Shown here one piece after another: positions 42,013 through 49,987 of a DNA stretch of 64,000 nt. The stretch spans positions 50,724 to 114,723 of the forward strand of contig JAJEFJ010000060.1 in assembly GCA_022820485.1 (NCBI GenBank), in the 5' to 3' direction. The DNA is from Candidatus Latescibacterota bacterium (lineage in GTDB: Bacteria > Latescibacterota > UBA2968 > UBA8231). A program made the translations under genes and the position numbers. The number at the start of each line of letters is the position of its first letter. Within the stretch, counting starts at the first letter, position 1. The notes beneath the pieces were generated by a model, which worked only from the letters and a program-made list of their open reading frames with translations, did no database searches and had not been told where the DNA came from.

Positions 42013-44289
42013 CTAACGGCTCCCGTCGGCACCGCGCAGCGCCTCGACGCGCCATGCGAATTCCTCCTCCAGATGGGAGTCGCTGCTCCCTCCCCGTTTG
42101 ACAAACTGGATATAGCCGTCGCCATCGACAAACCACGTCGTAGGGAAACCATTGACACCGGCCGTTTGCACGTATCCGTCGTCCATTAATACGGTAAAAT
42201 CGTATTCGTTCTCCACCATGTACTTATCGACCTCGTCGTGCGACTTGTCGTTGCTGATGGAAATTATTTCCACTTCGGGATCCTCAAGATAGTGCGCGTG
42301 GAACTTCTGATACTCGGGCAGCTCTGCGACGCAGGGGCCACACCAAGTCCCCCAGAAGTGAACAACGGCGATCTTGCCCTCGAGTTCGGCGGAATCGACG
42401 AGTTCTCCGTCGAGCTTGGGGAGGGCGAACGGTTCGTAGGTGCGAGCCGTATCGAGCCGTGATTCCAAAATCCGCTCGCGTCTTCGGGACCGGTCCCGCT
42501 CGCTAAATACAGCGAGGTACTCGTCGAGCCCTTCGCGCGAGCCGTGCCGGCGCTCGTACAGGGCTTCTAGCGCCGCTTGGCTGGGATTTTCACCCCAGCT
42601 TCGGGCCTCAAAACCGGCGATATAGGACTCCTCGGCCTTGTCGAGCCAGTTGCGGACTGCCTCGGCTGCATCCCGAGTCTCCTCCTCCGTCCTCAAAACG
42701 ATGGTCTTGGAGTCTCCCCCTTGAAGAGCCGCCTCGGCTTCGGTCGCCATGTGCTCGAATACTTGGCCTAGGTGGTAGTGAGCACTGGTGTTGCTCTCCG
42801 AGAGTTCCAGCGCCTGCTCAAGCTCTTTGCGGCCTTCCTCGGTGCGACCTGATTTGTAGCTAGCCCACCCGATGGCGTCGTGGACGCGGCTCAAGTAGTA
42901 GTTCAGGCTATCCTCCTCCCACCCCCTCTCTTCGGCCTTATCGATCATGGCTTGTATGCCGCCCCGAGCGAGTTCAGCCGCCTCCTCGGCGTAAGGCGTG
43001 TGGTCAGCCATCGAGATAGGAGCTGTAGAGTACGTTATGTGCGGGTTGAGTCGCTCGTAGCGGACCAATCCGCGCACCGCATCGGCGAGTTCCTCGGCCG
43101 GAATCGGGTTCATGGCGCTGAGGGCATAGAAGAGATCTAGGTACGCCTGCCCACGGAAGCTAGCGTCGTAGAGGGGCTTGTCTAGGAACCGATAGGCTGC
43201 GTCGCGGACGAGACGAAGCTGGTCTTGGGACTCCTGCGAGTCCTCGCCATGCTCGCGCTTGATGCGGTCGAGCTCGGACTGTAATCGTTGGGTCTCCCGT
43301 TGGAACTTCTCTTGGTAGATCCACGACGCATGGCGACTCGCGGGATCCTGCGCCATCAACTTCGCCTCAAACTCCGCCGCCTTTTCTTCGTCCTCTAGTA
43401 CGCCCCGATAGGTCGTGGTGAGCAGGGCTAGGCCGCGTACGGTCTCTGGGGCCGCCTTCCGGTACTCGGCGATGCTGGCCTCAATAGCGGGGCGTCGCTC
43501 GTCGGCGGGGAGCAGGTCCGTCTTGTTGAGGATATTCCAGTGCCAATCGCGCACCTCGGTAGAGCCCGGTGAGAGGCGAATGGCCTCTTCGATCAGCGGG
43601 AGCGCCTCCTGCGGCTTATTGGCCCGGTATAGATATTCCGCAGCCCGAAGGTAGCCGCTGACGTGATCGGGCCAACGCGCTCGCAGCGTGGCCAAGGTAG
43701 CGAGGCTCGTGTCCGCATAGGCGGGTTCCTCCAGCGAGTACTGTGCCCAGTACTCGAGTTCCGCGCGGGCATGGAGGACCTCGGGATGCTGGAGTGTCTC
43801 CGCATCCAGAGAGTCCAGAAATGCCACCCCCTCTTCTACGTTTTTGGGGCGAAGCGCCAGAAGGTGCGTCGCGGCGAACTCCGGCTGGGGCAGCAGCCTC
43901 CAAGCGCGCAAGCTAGACTCGGCTGCCTCGGAGCGCCTCCGGTCCGCCAGAAACGCGAGTGCTTGGGCGTAGAGCCCCCACGGGTTATCCGGCTCCCGTT
44001 CCAAGATCGCGTCGGCTTGCTCTTGGATCTCTCGATATCCGTACAACTGTCCGTGCAACTGACGCGCGTAGAGCGCCCGCAACTCGGCGTCTTCAGGCGC
44101 ACGGCTCATCCATTCTTGGCCGAATATGGCTCCTGCCTGGAACGACCACAGCCGATTGTGTGCCCTCAACTTCGCCTTTGCCGCTTCCAGTTCTTGGGGA
44201 GAGTAGCGCTGCTCGGCCCCATAGCTAGCACAGACGACGAGAACGGCCAAGGAGCCGGCGATTAAACGGATTGGGAATTGATATGACAT
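42013..44289 (-). CDS. TPR protein with C-terminal TlpA-type thioredoxin domain
   Basis: 758 aa, GGGAGG before the ATG. Signal peptide (LIAGSLAVLVVCASYGA). About 550 residues of helical TPR-like repeats follow (AAEYLYRANKPQEALPLIEEAIRLSPGS-type units). The last about 145 residues are a TlpA/ResA-like thioredoxin fold: GKIAVVHFWGTWCGPCVAEL (active-site CGPC about 648-651) and the cis-Pro region VNGFPTTWFVD. Probably a periplasmic thiol-disulfide reductase whose TPR part binds partners. It shares direction with the GH16-like gene. Confidence 0.88.
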   Translation of the reverse strand: MSYQFPIRLIAGSLAVLVVCASYGAEQRYSPQELEAAKAKLRAHNRLWSFQAGAIFGQEWMSRAPEDAELRALYARQLHGQLYGYREIQEQADAILEREPDNPWGLYAQALAFLADRRRSEAAESSLRAWRLLPQPEFAATHLLALRPKNVEEGVAFLDSLDAETLQHPEVLHARAELEYWAQYSLEEPAYADTSLATLATLRARWPDHVSGYLRAAEYLYRANKPQEALPLIEEAIRLSPGSTEVRDWHWNILNKTDLLPADERRPAIEASIAEYRKAAPETVRGLALLTTTYRGVLEDEEKAAEFEAKLMAQDPASRHASWIYQEKFQRETQRLQSELDRIKREHGEDSQESQDQLRLVRDAAYRFLDKPLYDASFRGQAYLDLFYALSAMNPIPAEELADAVRGLVRYERLNPHITYSTAPISMADHTPYAEEAAELARGGIQAMIDKAEERGWEEDSLNYYLSRVHDAIGWASYKSGRTEEGRKELEQALELSESNTSAHYHLGQVFEHMATEAEAALQGGDSKTIVLRTEEETRDAAEAVRNWLDKAEESYIAGFEARSWGENPSQAALEALYERRHGSREGLDEYLAVFSERDRSRRRERILESRLDTARTYEPFALPKLDGELVDSAELEGKIAVVHFWGTWCGPCVAELPEYQKFHAHYLEDPEVEIISISNDKSHDEVDKYMVENEYDFTVLMDDGYVQTAGVNGFPTTWFVDGDGYIQFVKRGGSSDSHLEEEFAWRVEALRGADGSR

Positions 44290-44394
44290 AGGATACCTCC
44301 CGTGACGGAATTATCGCCCCTCCCCTTCAAGCGCCTAAAAAGCGCCGCCATTCTAGAAGACGTCTTTGACCAAATATAGTTCTTAGCCTCGCCG

Positions 44395-44444
44395 TCAATC
44401 GATCAGACCCCAGAGACGCTGCCGTGCCTCGGGCCAGTCCGACC
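44395..44444 (-). pseudogene. remnant of the 3' end of the PhyH gene 45605-46381
   Basis: Minus strand reads GWSDWPEARQRLWGLID and then TGA. The intact PhyH protein ends DWPDWPEARQRLWGLVD. The DNA match (offset 1210) begins at the stop codon and fades after about 46 bases, with four or five mismatches. The intact copy lies on the other side of the octopine-dehydrogenase gene. The remnant is in frame with, and directly downstream of, that gene's stop codon (44463-44461). Confidence 0.88.
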
Positions 44445-44460
44445 AACCAATCGCCCGCTT

Positions 44461-45555
44461 TCACGGTGCAGACCCCGTTTGCAAAAACGCATTTAAGGTA
44501 TCCAAGTCCATGCCCTCAATGCCCAATTCGCGCACACTCCGCCCCGTGGCCCACCCATCAGCCCCCATCACCACGGACCCGATATCCACCAACCCGCGCA
44601 TCAAAGGCGCGTCCACGCCGTATTGTGCGCCCACATCGTGCCAAGTTGAAAGACCGTATGGAATATCCTCGCTGAGCCAACGGCTCTCGAGCGACCCAGG
44701 AGCCTTGAGTTGCGTGAGCATTCGGCTGCCATTAATCGTTGCCCACAAATCCCCCCGAGGGCCAAAACCCGCGCGGTAAAACGCTTCATCGGCCGCTATG
44801 AGATCGTAACCCAAAGCTGTTGCGATGGCCCGCCGCTCTGCATCCACGGCCATGATCGTCTTTGCCACCGATGGGGATACCCCTTCTTCGTAGAAATAGA
44901 ACTCACCGTGCGCATATTCGATTCGTCCGGCGTTCATCAACACACCCGCAGGATGCACGACCGGATTCATCGCGGACAAACCACAGGCCAGCGCGGTGGG
45001 ATAGGTCTGAATGCCCGGGAACAGCGGCGACAGACGAGCGCGCACGCGATCTGTTGCTGTCGCTGGCAACACCCCCAAGCCCAAGCCCGTCACTGTACCC
45101 CAAATCGTCGCGGTATCCGGCGCTGTTTTCCGACACACATAAGGCGCGGTATCCACCTCCGCCAGCGCGATGTCTGTTACTCCTTGGTCGCGTAATAGTG
45201 TCGCCCATTCCAATGCGCCCAATGTGCCCGGCATCAGCACGACCATGTGTTCGGGCCTGAGATGGGGGGCGCAGGCAATGGCAAATGGTTTGTGGGCATA
45301 CGCCGGCACGATTAACAGGATCAAGTCAGACGCATTCAGCGCCGCTTCAATATCCGTGGTCATGCAGTGAATTTTTGCAGCCCCCGTCTCTTCGACCCCC
45401 TCCAAGTGAATCACGCCTTGGTCGCGCACCGGATCGAGCGTGTGCCCAAATTCTGGCAATTCGCAAAGCGTAATAGCAAAACCTTTCAGGGTCAGATTTG
45501 CAGCCGTGGCAAATGCCGTATTGCCGCCGCCGAGAATGGTAATGTGTTCGGACAT
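44461..45555 (-). CDS. NAD/NADP octopine/nopaline dehydrogenase-family protein
   Basis: 364 aa. N-terminal Rossmann motif ITILGGGNTAFATAANL; LILLIVPAYAHKPFA, MVVLMPGTLGALEW, then the all-helical octopine-DH domain with GLSAMNPVVHPAGVLMNAGRIEY, containing the catalytic His, and YGLSTWHDVGAQYGVDAPLM. These enzymes make or break N-carboxyalkyl amino acids or related opines. An AAGGATCC SD precedes the ATG. It lies between the intact PhyH gene and a copy of that gene's 3' end, so it probably entered here by recombination. Confidence 0.87.
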   Translation of the reverse strand: MSEHITILGGGNTAFATAANLTLKGFAITLCELPEFGHTLDPVRDQGVIHLEGVEETGAAKIHCMTTDIEAALNASDLILLIVPAYAHKPFAIACAPHLRPEHMVVLMPGTLGALEWATLLRDQGVTDIALAEVDTAPYVCRKTAPDTATIWGTVTGLGLGVLPATATDRVRARLSPLFPGIQTYPTALACGLSAMNPVVHPAGVLMNAGRIEYAHGEFYFYEEGVSPSVAKTIMAVDAERRAIATALGYDLIAADEAFYRAGFGPRGDLWATINGSRMLTQLKAPGSLESRWLSEDIPYGLSTWHDVGAQYGVDAPLMRGLVDIGSVVMGADGWATGRSVRELGIEGMDLDTLNAFLQTGSAP

Positions 45556-45604
45556 GGAAGGATCCTTTTTTTGATTATCTAGCGACCGTCAACGGGTTCC
45601 TGAG

Positions 45605-46381
45605 TCAATCGACCAAACCCCAGAGACGCTGACGCGCCTCGGGCCAGTCCGGCCAGTCGGGATGCAGATGCTTCAGCGCCACCAAGTCGCGCTTGCGACC
45701 GCCCGACGGGAAGTAATTCCAGCCCATGGCGCGTCGCGGACCGGCGGCCGTCTTCACCCCGGTGGCGTGCCAGCACGAAGGCGTCCACACCAAAGTCCAC
45801 CGTGGGTCGAGGACGACCTCGACTTCGCTAGGATGGTGGGCAAAGCAGTGCGGCGGCACCTCGTCGTGGGTGCCAGTGGCCAGTTCAAACTGCATCAATT
45901 CAGCCTCTACCTCCTCGCGGGGACGGTGCTGGCTGCCGGGCAGCACCCGCAGCGGCGCGTTGCTGACGTCGTGCCGATCAAGAGCAGTGCGGAAAGAGAC
46001 CTGCTTCACCTCCGGCCCACCGTCCACGTGCCAGTGAACCTGCCGCTGCGGTCGGCCGTCGGCGCTGACAATCTTCGAGGCATCGCCGATGCCGCAGGCA
46101 CCCACGTGTACCTCTTCGGCGTCCAAAATCCGCCGCGCCGCTTCGACCAATTCTGGGTGCTCCACCATCTGCAGTAGCGGTTCGCCGATCATCAGGAACT
46201 GACAGGCCAGTCGATTGCAGCCCTCGGGGAACTCGGTGTGCTCCCACTCCGGCTCGACCTCCTGCTGCCGGAAGTCAATCTGGCGCATACCCTTGGCACC
46301 AACGGGGTTGGGGATCAGGAAGAACCCGTTGCGCTCGAAGTGGGCGAGCTGTTCGTCGGTAATGTCGAAAGATTCGTCCAT
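45605..46381 (-). CDS. phytanoyl-CoA dioxygenase-family protein
   Basis: 258 aa. H118-x-D120 in QVHWHVDGGPE, distal His in TPSCWHATG (about 204) and the arginine of GPRRAMGWNYFP. LRVLPGSQHRP is the usual PhyH strand-turn. Reaction: Fe/2-oxoglutarate hydroxylation of an unknown substrate. It is divergent from the cupin-GNAT-CBM9 operon. Its last 16 codons recur as a remnant at 44395-44444. Confidence 0.86.
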   Translation of the reverse strand: MDESFDITDEQLAHFERNGFFLIPNPVGAKGMRQIDFRQQEVEPEWEHTEFPEGCNRLACQFLMIGEPLLQMVEHPELVEAARRILDAEEVHVGACGIGDASKIVSADGRPQRQVHWHVDGGPEVKQVSFRTALDRHDVSNAPLRVLPGSQHRPREEVEAELMQFELATGTHDEVPPHCFAHHPSEVEVVLDPRWTLVWTPSCWHATGVKTAAGPRRAMGWNYFPSGGRKRDLVALKHLHPDWPDWPEARQRLWGLVD

Positions 46382-46537
46382 CAGGCATTTCCCAAGACGC
46401 TCGCAAGGTCTAAATAACCGATCAAATCGAAGAAGGGGGTCATCATAGGCGGGCCTTTGCTAAGCGTATGGCGAGCGTTAGATTGTGCCGGCGCAAGGTA
46501 GTAAATCCGCTCTTGCCCTTCAAGGAAGGAGAACGCC

Positions 46538-47191
46538 ATGGGATTTGAAGTGTACGATTGTCGCCGGGATATCCGCAACATTCTAGTGCGGCCGCATATC
46601 CGCGCTCGCTTCTGCCGCTTAGAGCCAGGCACAGGCTCGCTCGACGCTTGGCACACGCACGACTTGGGCGACGAGGTCTTCATCATTTTGTCGGGTCGGG
46701 TGGAGTTCAAAATCAACGGCGAGGTGAAAGAAGTTGGACCGGGGCAAATGTGCTACGCCCTAACCGACGAGCCGCACTCAGTGCGAGTCATCGGCGACGA
46801 GCCAGTCTATATGTACCTCTCGGTGACGCCGCACATCCAGCCGACGCATACGTTCTACGACGACAAGGGCGAGCGCCAGCCGCCCCACTTCAGGCCGTCG
46901 AGCGACTACAATACCGAGACGGATTCGACCACGCCGGTGGCCGAGTTGATCGACGGCCACATCAATGCCGTGTGCGCCTTGGCGACCCAAGCACAGGAGA
47001 GCGCACGCATCCAAGAAGAGCGGGGCCGCGAACTCAAGCAAGCCCTAATGGCCGGCGATATGGAAGCGGCCAGCCGCGTGCGCGAGGCCATGTGGGCACC
47101 GCTTTTGGAGCTCTTCAAACAGACGAGCGCCGTGGCAGACGGCTGGAACGGATTGGCACCCCGAGCGGGATCTGTCGATGCAGTATATTGA
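46538..47191 (+). CDS. cupin-domain protein
   Basis: 217 aa, AAGGAG before the ATG. A single conserved cupin barrel: AWHTHDLGDEVFIILSGRVEF (metal motif 1 with two His and a Glu) and GPGQMCYALTDEPHSVRVIGDEP (motif 2 with His). After it comes a roughly 90-residue helical region (AELIDGHINAVCALATQAQ, ELKQALMAGDMEAASRVREA). Probably binds a metal and a small molecule. First gene of a three-gene operon with a GNAT acetyltransferase and a CBM9-like protein. Confidence 0.85.
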   Translation: MGFEVYDCRRDIRNILVRPHIRARFCRLEPGTGSLDAWHTHDLGDEVFIILSGRVEFKINGEVKEVGPGQMCYALTDEPHSVRVIGDEPVYMYLSVTPHIQPTHTFYDDKGERQPPHFRPSSDYNTETDSTTPVAELIDGHINAVCALATQAQESARIQEERGRELKQALMAGDMEAASRVREAMWAPLLELFKQTSAVADGWNGLAPRAGSVDAVY

Positions 47192-47210
47192 GCCGCTTCA
47201 ACACTATCTC

Positions 47211-47942
47211 ATGAGCGAACGCACCAACAGCCTTGGACAGTCGATCAGCTTCGCACTGCCGGATTGGACGCCACCGCCCAATCCGCCGAGAGAGTGCATG
47301 GAAGGTCGCCTCTGTCGGTTGGAGCCACTGCACGTCGATAGCCATCTCGACGACCTGTATCAGGCCAACGCCTTTGATACGGAAGGCACAAGTTGGACTT
47401 ACTTGGCATATGGCCCATTCTCCGACAAAGACAGCTATCTCGATTGGATGACCGAAACGTGTCTAAGTGACGATCCGCTGTTTTTTGCCATCGTCGATAA
47501 GCGTGTGGGAACAGCATGTGGCGTCGCGAGCTATCTCAATATTGTACCTGCAAGCGGCGCTATTGAGGTCGGGCACATCCACTACTCCCCGCAACTACAG
47601 CGAACGCCATTGGCCACCGAGGCCATGTACCTCATGATGATGAAGGCATTCGAATTGGGCTATCGACGCTATTGTTGGAAGTGCGACAGCCTGAACCAAG
47701 CATCGCGGGCAGCCGCCCAACGGCTGGGATTTTCGTTTGAGGGGATTTTTCGCCAAGCAACGGTCTATAACGGGCGCAATCGGGACACTGCATGGTACGC
47801 AGCCATTGATTCGGAGTGGCCGGGGCTAGAGCAAGCCTTCCTGACTTGGTTAGCCCCAGGCAATTTTGACGAGCAGGGCAAGCAGCGATTGCGCCTCTCA
47901 GACCTCACCCGACCCATCCTCAAAAACCAAGGAAATAACTGA
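47211..47942 (+). CDS. GNAT-family N-acetyltransferase (RimJ/RimL-like)
   Basis: 243 aa from ATG 47211; 11 upstream residues of open frame overlap the cupin gene. It follows the RimJ/L layout: GRLCRLEPLHVDSHLDDLYQA, FFAIVDKRVGTACGVASYLNI, AIEVGHIHYSPQLQRTPLATEAMYLM (acetyl-CoA-binding loop with unusual QLQRTPLA) and KCDSLNQASRAAAQRLGFSFEGIFRQATV. It transfers an acetyl group to an amine. Stop and next start overlap as TGATG. Confidence 0.9.
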   Translation: MSERTNSLGQSISFALPDWTPPPNPPRECMEGRLCRLEPLHVDSHLDDLYQANAFDTEGTSWTYLAYGPFSDKDSYLDWMTETCLSDDPLFFAIVDKRVGTACGVASYLNIVPASGAIEVGHIHYSPQLQRTPLATEAMYLMMMKAFELGYRRYCWKCDSLNQASRAAAQRLGFSFEGIFRQATVYNGRNRDTAWYAAIDSEWPGLEQAFLTWLAPGNFDEQGKQRLRLSDLTRPILKNQGNN

Positions 47943-48730
47943 TGAGCCAGATCATCCCCGAGCAATACATGTGCTACCGAGCCAAAGAAGCGCTCACCAT
48001 CGACGGCCACCTCACCGAAGCGTCTTGGAAGCGCGCCCCTCGCACCCCTTTGTTCGTCGATATCGAAGGGGACAAAAAGCCCCTGCCCCGCTTTGCCACT
48101 CGGGTCGCCATGCTGTGGGATGACGACTACTTCTACTTCGGTGCCGATATGGAAGAGCCGCATGTATGGGGCACGCTGACCAAGCGCGACTCGGTCATTT
48201 GCAATGACAACGACTTCGAGATTTTCATCGATCCAGACGACGATGGCGAGCACTATATGGAATTTGAAATCAACCCGCTCAACGTGGCTTGGGATCTCTA
48301 TCTGCCCAAGCAATACAATCGCGGCGGCGAGGCCGACTGGGGCTTCGACTTTGAAGGGATCAAGCACGCCGTGCAGATCGACGGCACCCTCAACTGCTCG
48401 GATGATGTAGATCGGGGCTGGTCGGTGGAGGTGGCCATTCCTTGGAGCAGCATGGAGCGATACGCTGGTACTGCCTGTCCTCCCAACCCCGGCGATCGCT
48501 GGCGAGTCAACTTCTCCCGTGTCGAGTGGGAGTTCGAGCGCTACAAGGGCGGTTATTTGAAAAAGGAAGGCGTCCCCTGCGACAACTGGGTGTGGTCGCC
48601 AATGGGCGTGATCAATATGCACGAGCCCCACATGTGGGGATACGTGCAGTTTTCCGCCATCACCGTAGGCGAAGGAGGAGACGCATTTTCGGCGACAGCG
48701 GCGGCGCGGTCGGCACCGGAAGCACCGTAG
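47942..48730 (+). CDS. CBM9-like carbohydrate-binding family protein
   Basis: 262 aa. Matches the family-9-like carbohydrate-binding domain: KEALTIDGHLTEASWKRAPRT, ATRVAMLWDDDYFYFGADMEEPHVW, CNDNDFEIFIDPDDDGEHYMEFEINPL, and GWSVEVAIPWSSM. No signal peptide is seen, so it may work in the cytoplasm or be exported by another route. In Latescibacterota-like genomes such proteins sit in sugar-use operons. Last gene of the cupin operon. Confidence 0.88.
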   Translation: MSQIIPEQYMCYRAKEALTIDGHLTEASWKRAPRTPLFVDIEGDKKPLPRFATRVAMLWDDDYFYFGADMEEPHVWGTLTKRDSVICNDNDFEIFIDPDDDGEHYMEFEINPLNVAWDLYLPKQYNRGGEADWGFDFEGIKHAVQIDGTLNCSDDVDRGWSVEVAIPWSSMERYAGTACPPNPGDRWRVNFSRVEWEFERYKGGYLKKEGVPCDNWVWSPMGVINMHEPHMWGYVQFSAITVGEGGDAFSATAAARSAPEAP

Positions 48731-48812
48731 CTGCGTGGACATCGCAGCCTTTGCTGTCAGGCACTGAGGAAGTGTCCTTTATACTCCAGACGCAGCCACT
48801 CAGCGCAGTGGG

Positions 48813-49235
48813 TCAGTCGTGAGTTATGATCTTCCACTTCTTCTTCTGCATCGGAATCACATATCCAGACCCTTCAGGTGCTTCCCTGTGTTCCCGAGCC
48901 TCGCGCGTGATCTCCGGCCACCAATGTAGGAAGTGCATAACTTGGGTCCAGATTTTCTTTTCTGGATATTGGCTAGCGAAAAAAAAGGCCGTCAAGCCCG
49001 ACTCACGCCAAGCAGCCCTTTCGGCCCGATTCCGAGAAATCCGAATATCGCCCGAGATCACGATCCATTCCCCCTCACGGCCTAATGCTTCAAGCCAAGT
49101 GACATCCTCTGTCTGCTGATTAAAACGGACTCTAAGGTGTTCTACCGTCCAGTCCCCTCGTTCTACACGGTCATCTAGGGCAATCAACGCCGCAGCTAGA
49201 CGGTGAGAGATGTTGTTGTCGAGGAAAAACCTCAC
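48813..49235 (-). CDS. PIN-like (DUF5615-type) putative toxin
   Basis: 140 aa with GTG start. Opens MRFFLDNNISHRLAAAL (first acidic residue of the PIN-like fold), then DVTWLEALGREGEWIVISGDIRIS with further acidic residues; arginine-rich middle. This is the layout of DUF5615-type PIN-like ribonuclease toxins. The GTG overlaps the stop of the upstream HTH-DUF433 gene (GTGA, 49235-49232), so the pair is coupled antitoxin first. Nuclease activity is inferred from family. Confidence 0.72.
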   Translation of the reverse strand: MRFFLDNNISHRLAAALIALDDRVERGDWTVEHLRVRFNQQTEDVTWLEALGREGEWIVISGDIRISRNRAERAAWRESGLTAFFFASQYPEKKIWTQVMHFLHWWPEITREAREHREAPEGSGYVIPMQKKKWKIITHD

Positions 49236-49909
49236 GCTGCTAATTGTGCCTCGTATGTGACAGCATCGCTTACTTCCTTAGGAGTGGCATCGTACCACCA
49301 AGCGACCCGGTCTATGTCTTGCTCGGCTCGATAGGTGCGACTCAGTAGACGAGTGCGGACACCGCTGGGATCGCATATCGGTGCTCCGAAACTACGAGTA
49401 GGTTCGATGATGACTGTGCTCTCCCGGCCCATAGGATGCCAACACACCGGGGCACCTGTTTCCGAAAAATCCAGCTCGTTGTCGGGCAGAAAAGTCCTGA
49501 CAAAGTCCTTAAAATACTGCTCGTCGGTGACGATATCGTGCAGTGCCGCCTCTTCCACTTGCTGGAGGATACGGCGGCCATCTGTGCGAAAGCTGCGCTG
49601 CGAAAATGGATGCGAATGGCCCGTGATCTGAGCTGCTTTGTGCGAGGCAATGCGCAAGATCGACCACGGTACCCCCTTATCGCGAAAACCCCGCAAGGCT
49701 CGGACTTCGATAAGATCGACAAAGCGCAAGATAGGGCCTTCCCCGGCCTCCGTTGAAGCAAACACGGGCGGCAACTTGTGGCGGAATCCATTCCGGGTGT
49801 AACTATAACCCCGCGTCCAACGCCGAATAGTGCTAGCGGGAACACCCGTCAGCCGGGCTGCTTCCGCCACACTATAGACGCCATGCCCGATATATAAGTA
49901 ATCTGCCAT
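49232..49909 (-). CDS. HTH plus DUF433 antitoxin-like protein
   Basis: 225 aa from ATG 49909 with AAGGAG upstream. The N-terminus has a MerR-type helix-turn-helix (VYSVAEAARLTGVPASTIRRWTRG), the middle a helical regulatory region (VPWSILRIASHKAAQITG), and the C-terminus a DUF433 domain (SFGAPICDPSGVRTRLLSRT, RVAWWYDATPKEVSDAVTYE). DUF433 proteins are usually about 75-aa antitoxins partnered with DUF5615 toxins. Here the domain is fused to a DNA-binding half that could autoregulate the pair. Confidence 0.75.
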   Translation of the reverse strand: MADYLYIGHGVYSVAEAARLTGVPASTIRRWTRGYSYTRNGFRHKLPPVFASTEAGEGPILRFVDLIEVRALRGFRDKGVPWSILRIASHKAAQITGHSHPFSQRSFRTDGRRILQQVEEAALHDIVTDEQYFKDFVRTFLPDNELDFSETGAPVCWHPMGRESTVIIEPTRSFGAPICDPSGVRTRLLSRTYRAEQDIDRVAWWYDATPKEVSDAVTYEAQLAA

Positions 49910-49987
49910 TTTGTGCTCCTTTTTCCCCAGGTCTTTTACCTTAAGATACATAGAGCTACCGCGTCAATGCCACGCTGGCTTGTACCT

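Noticed and set aside
40735..42189. 484-codon plus-strand open frame
   Set aside because: Antisense to the secreted GH16-like gene, which has clear motifs and a signal peptide; long shadows are expected in GC-rich DNA.
47765..48742. 325-codon minus-strand open frame
   Set aside because: Antisense to the GNAT and CBM9-like genes, both of which have family motifs and coupled starts.
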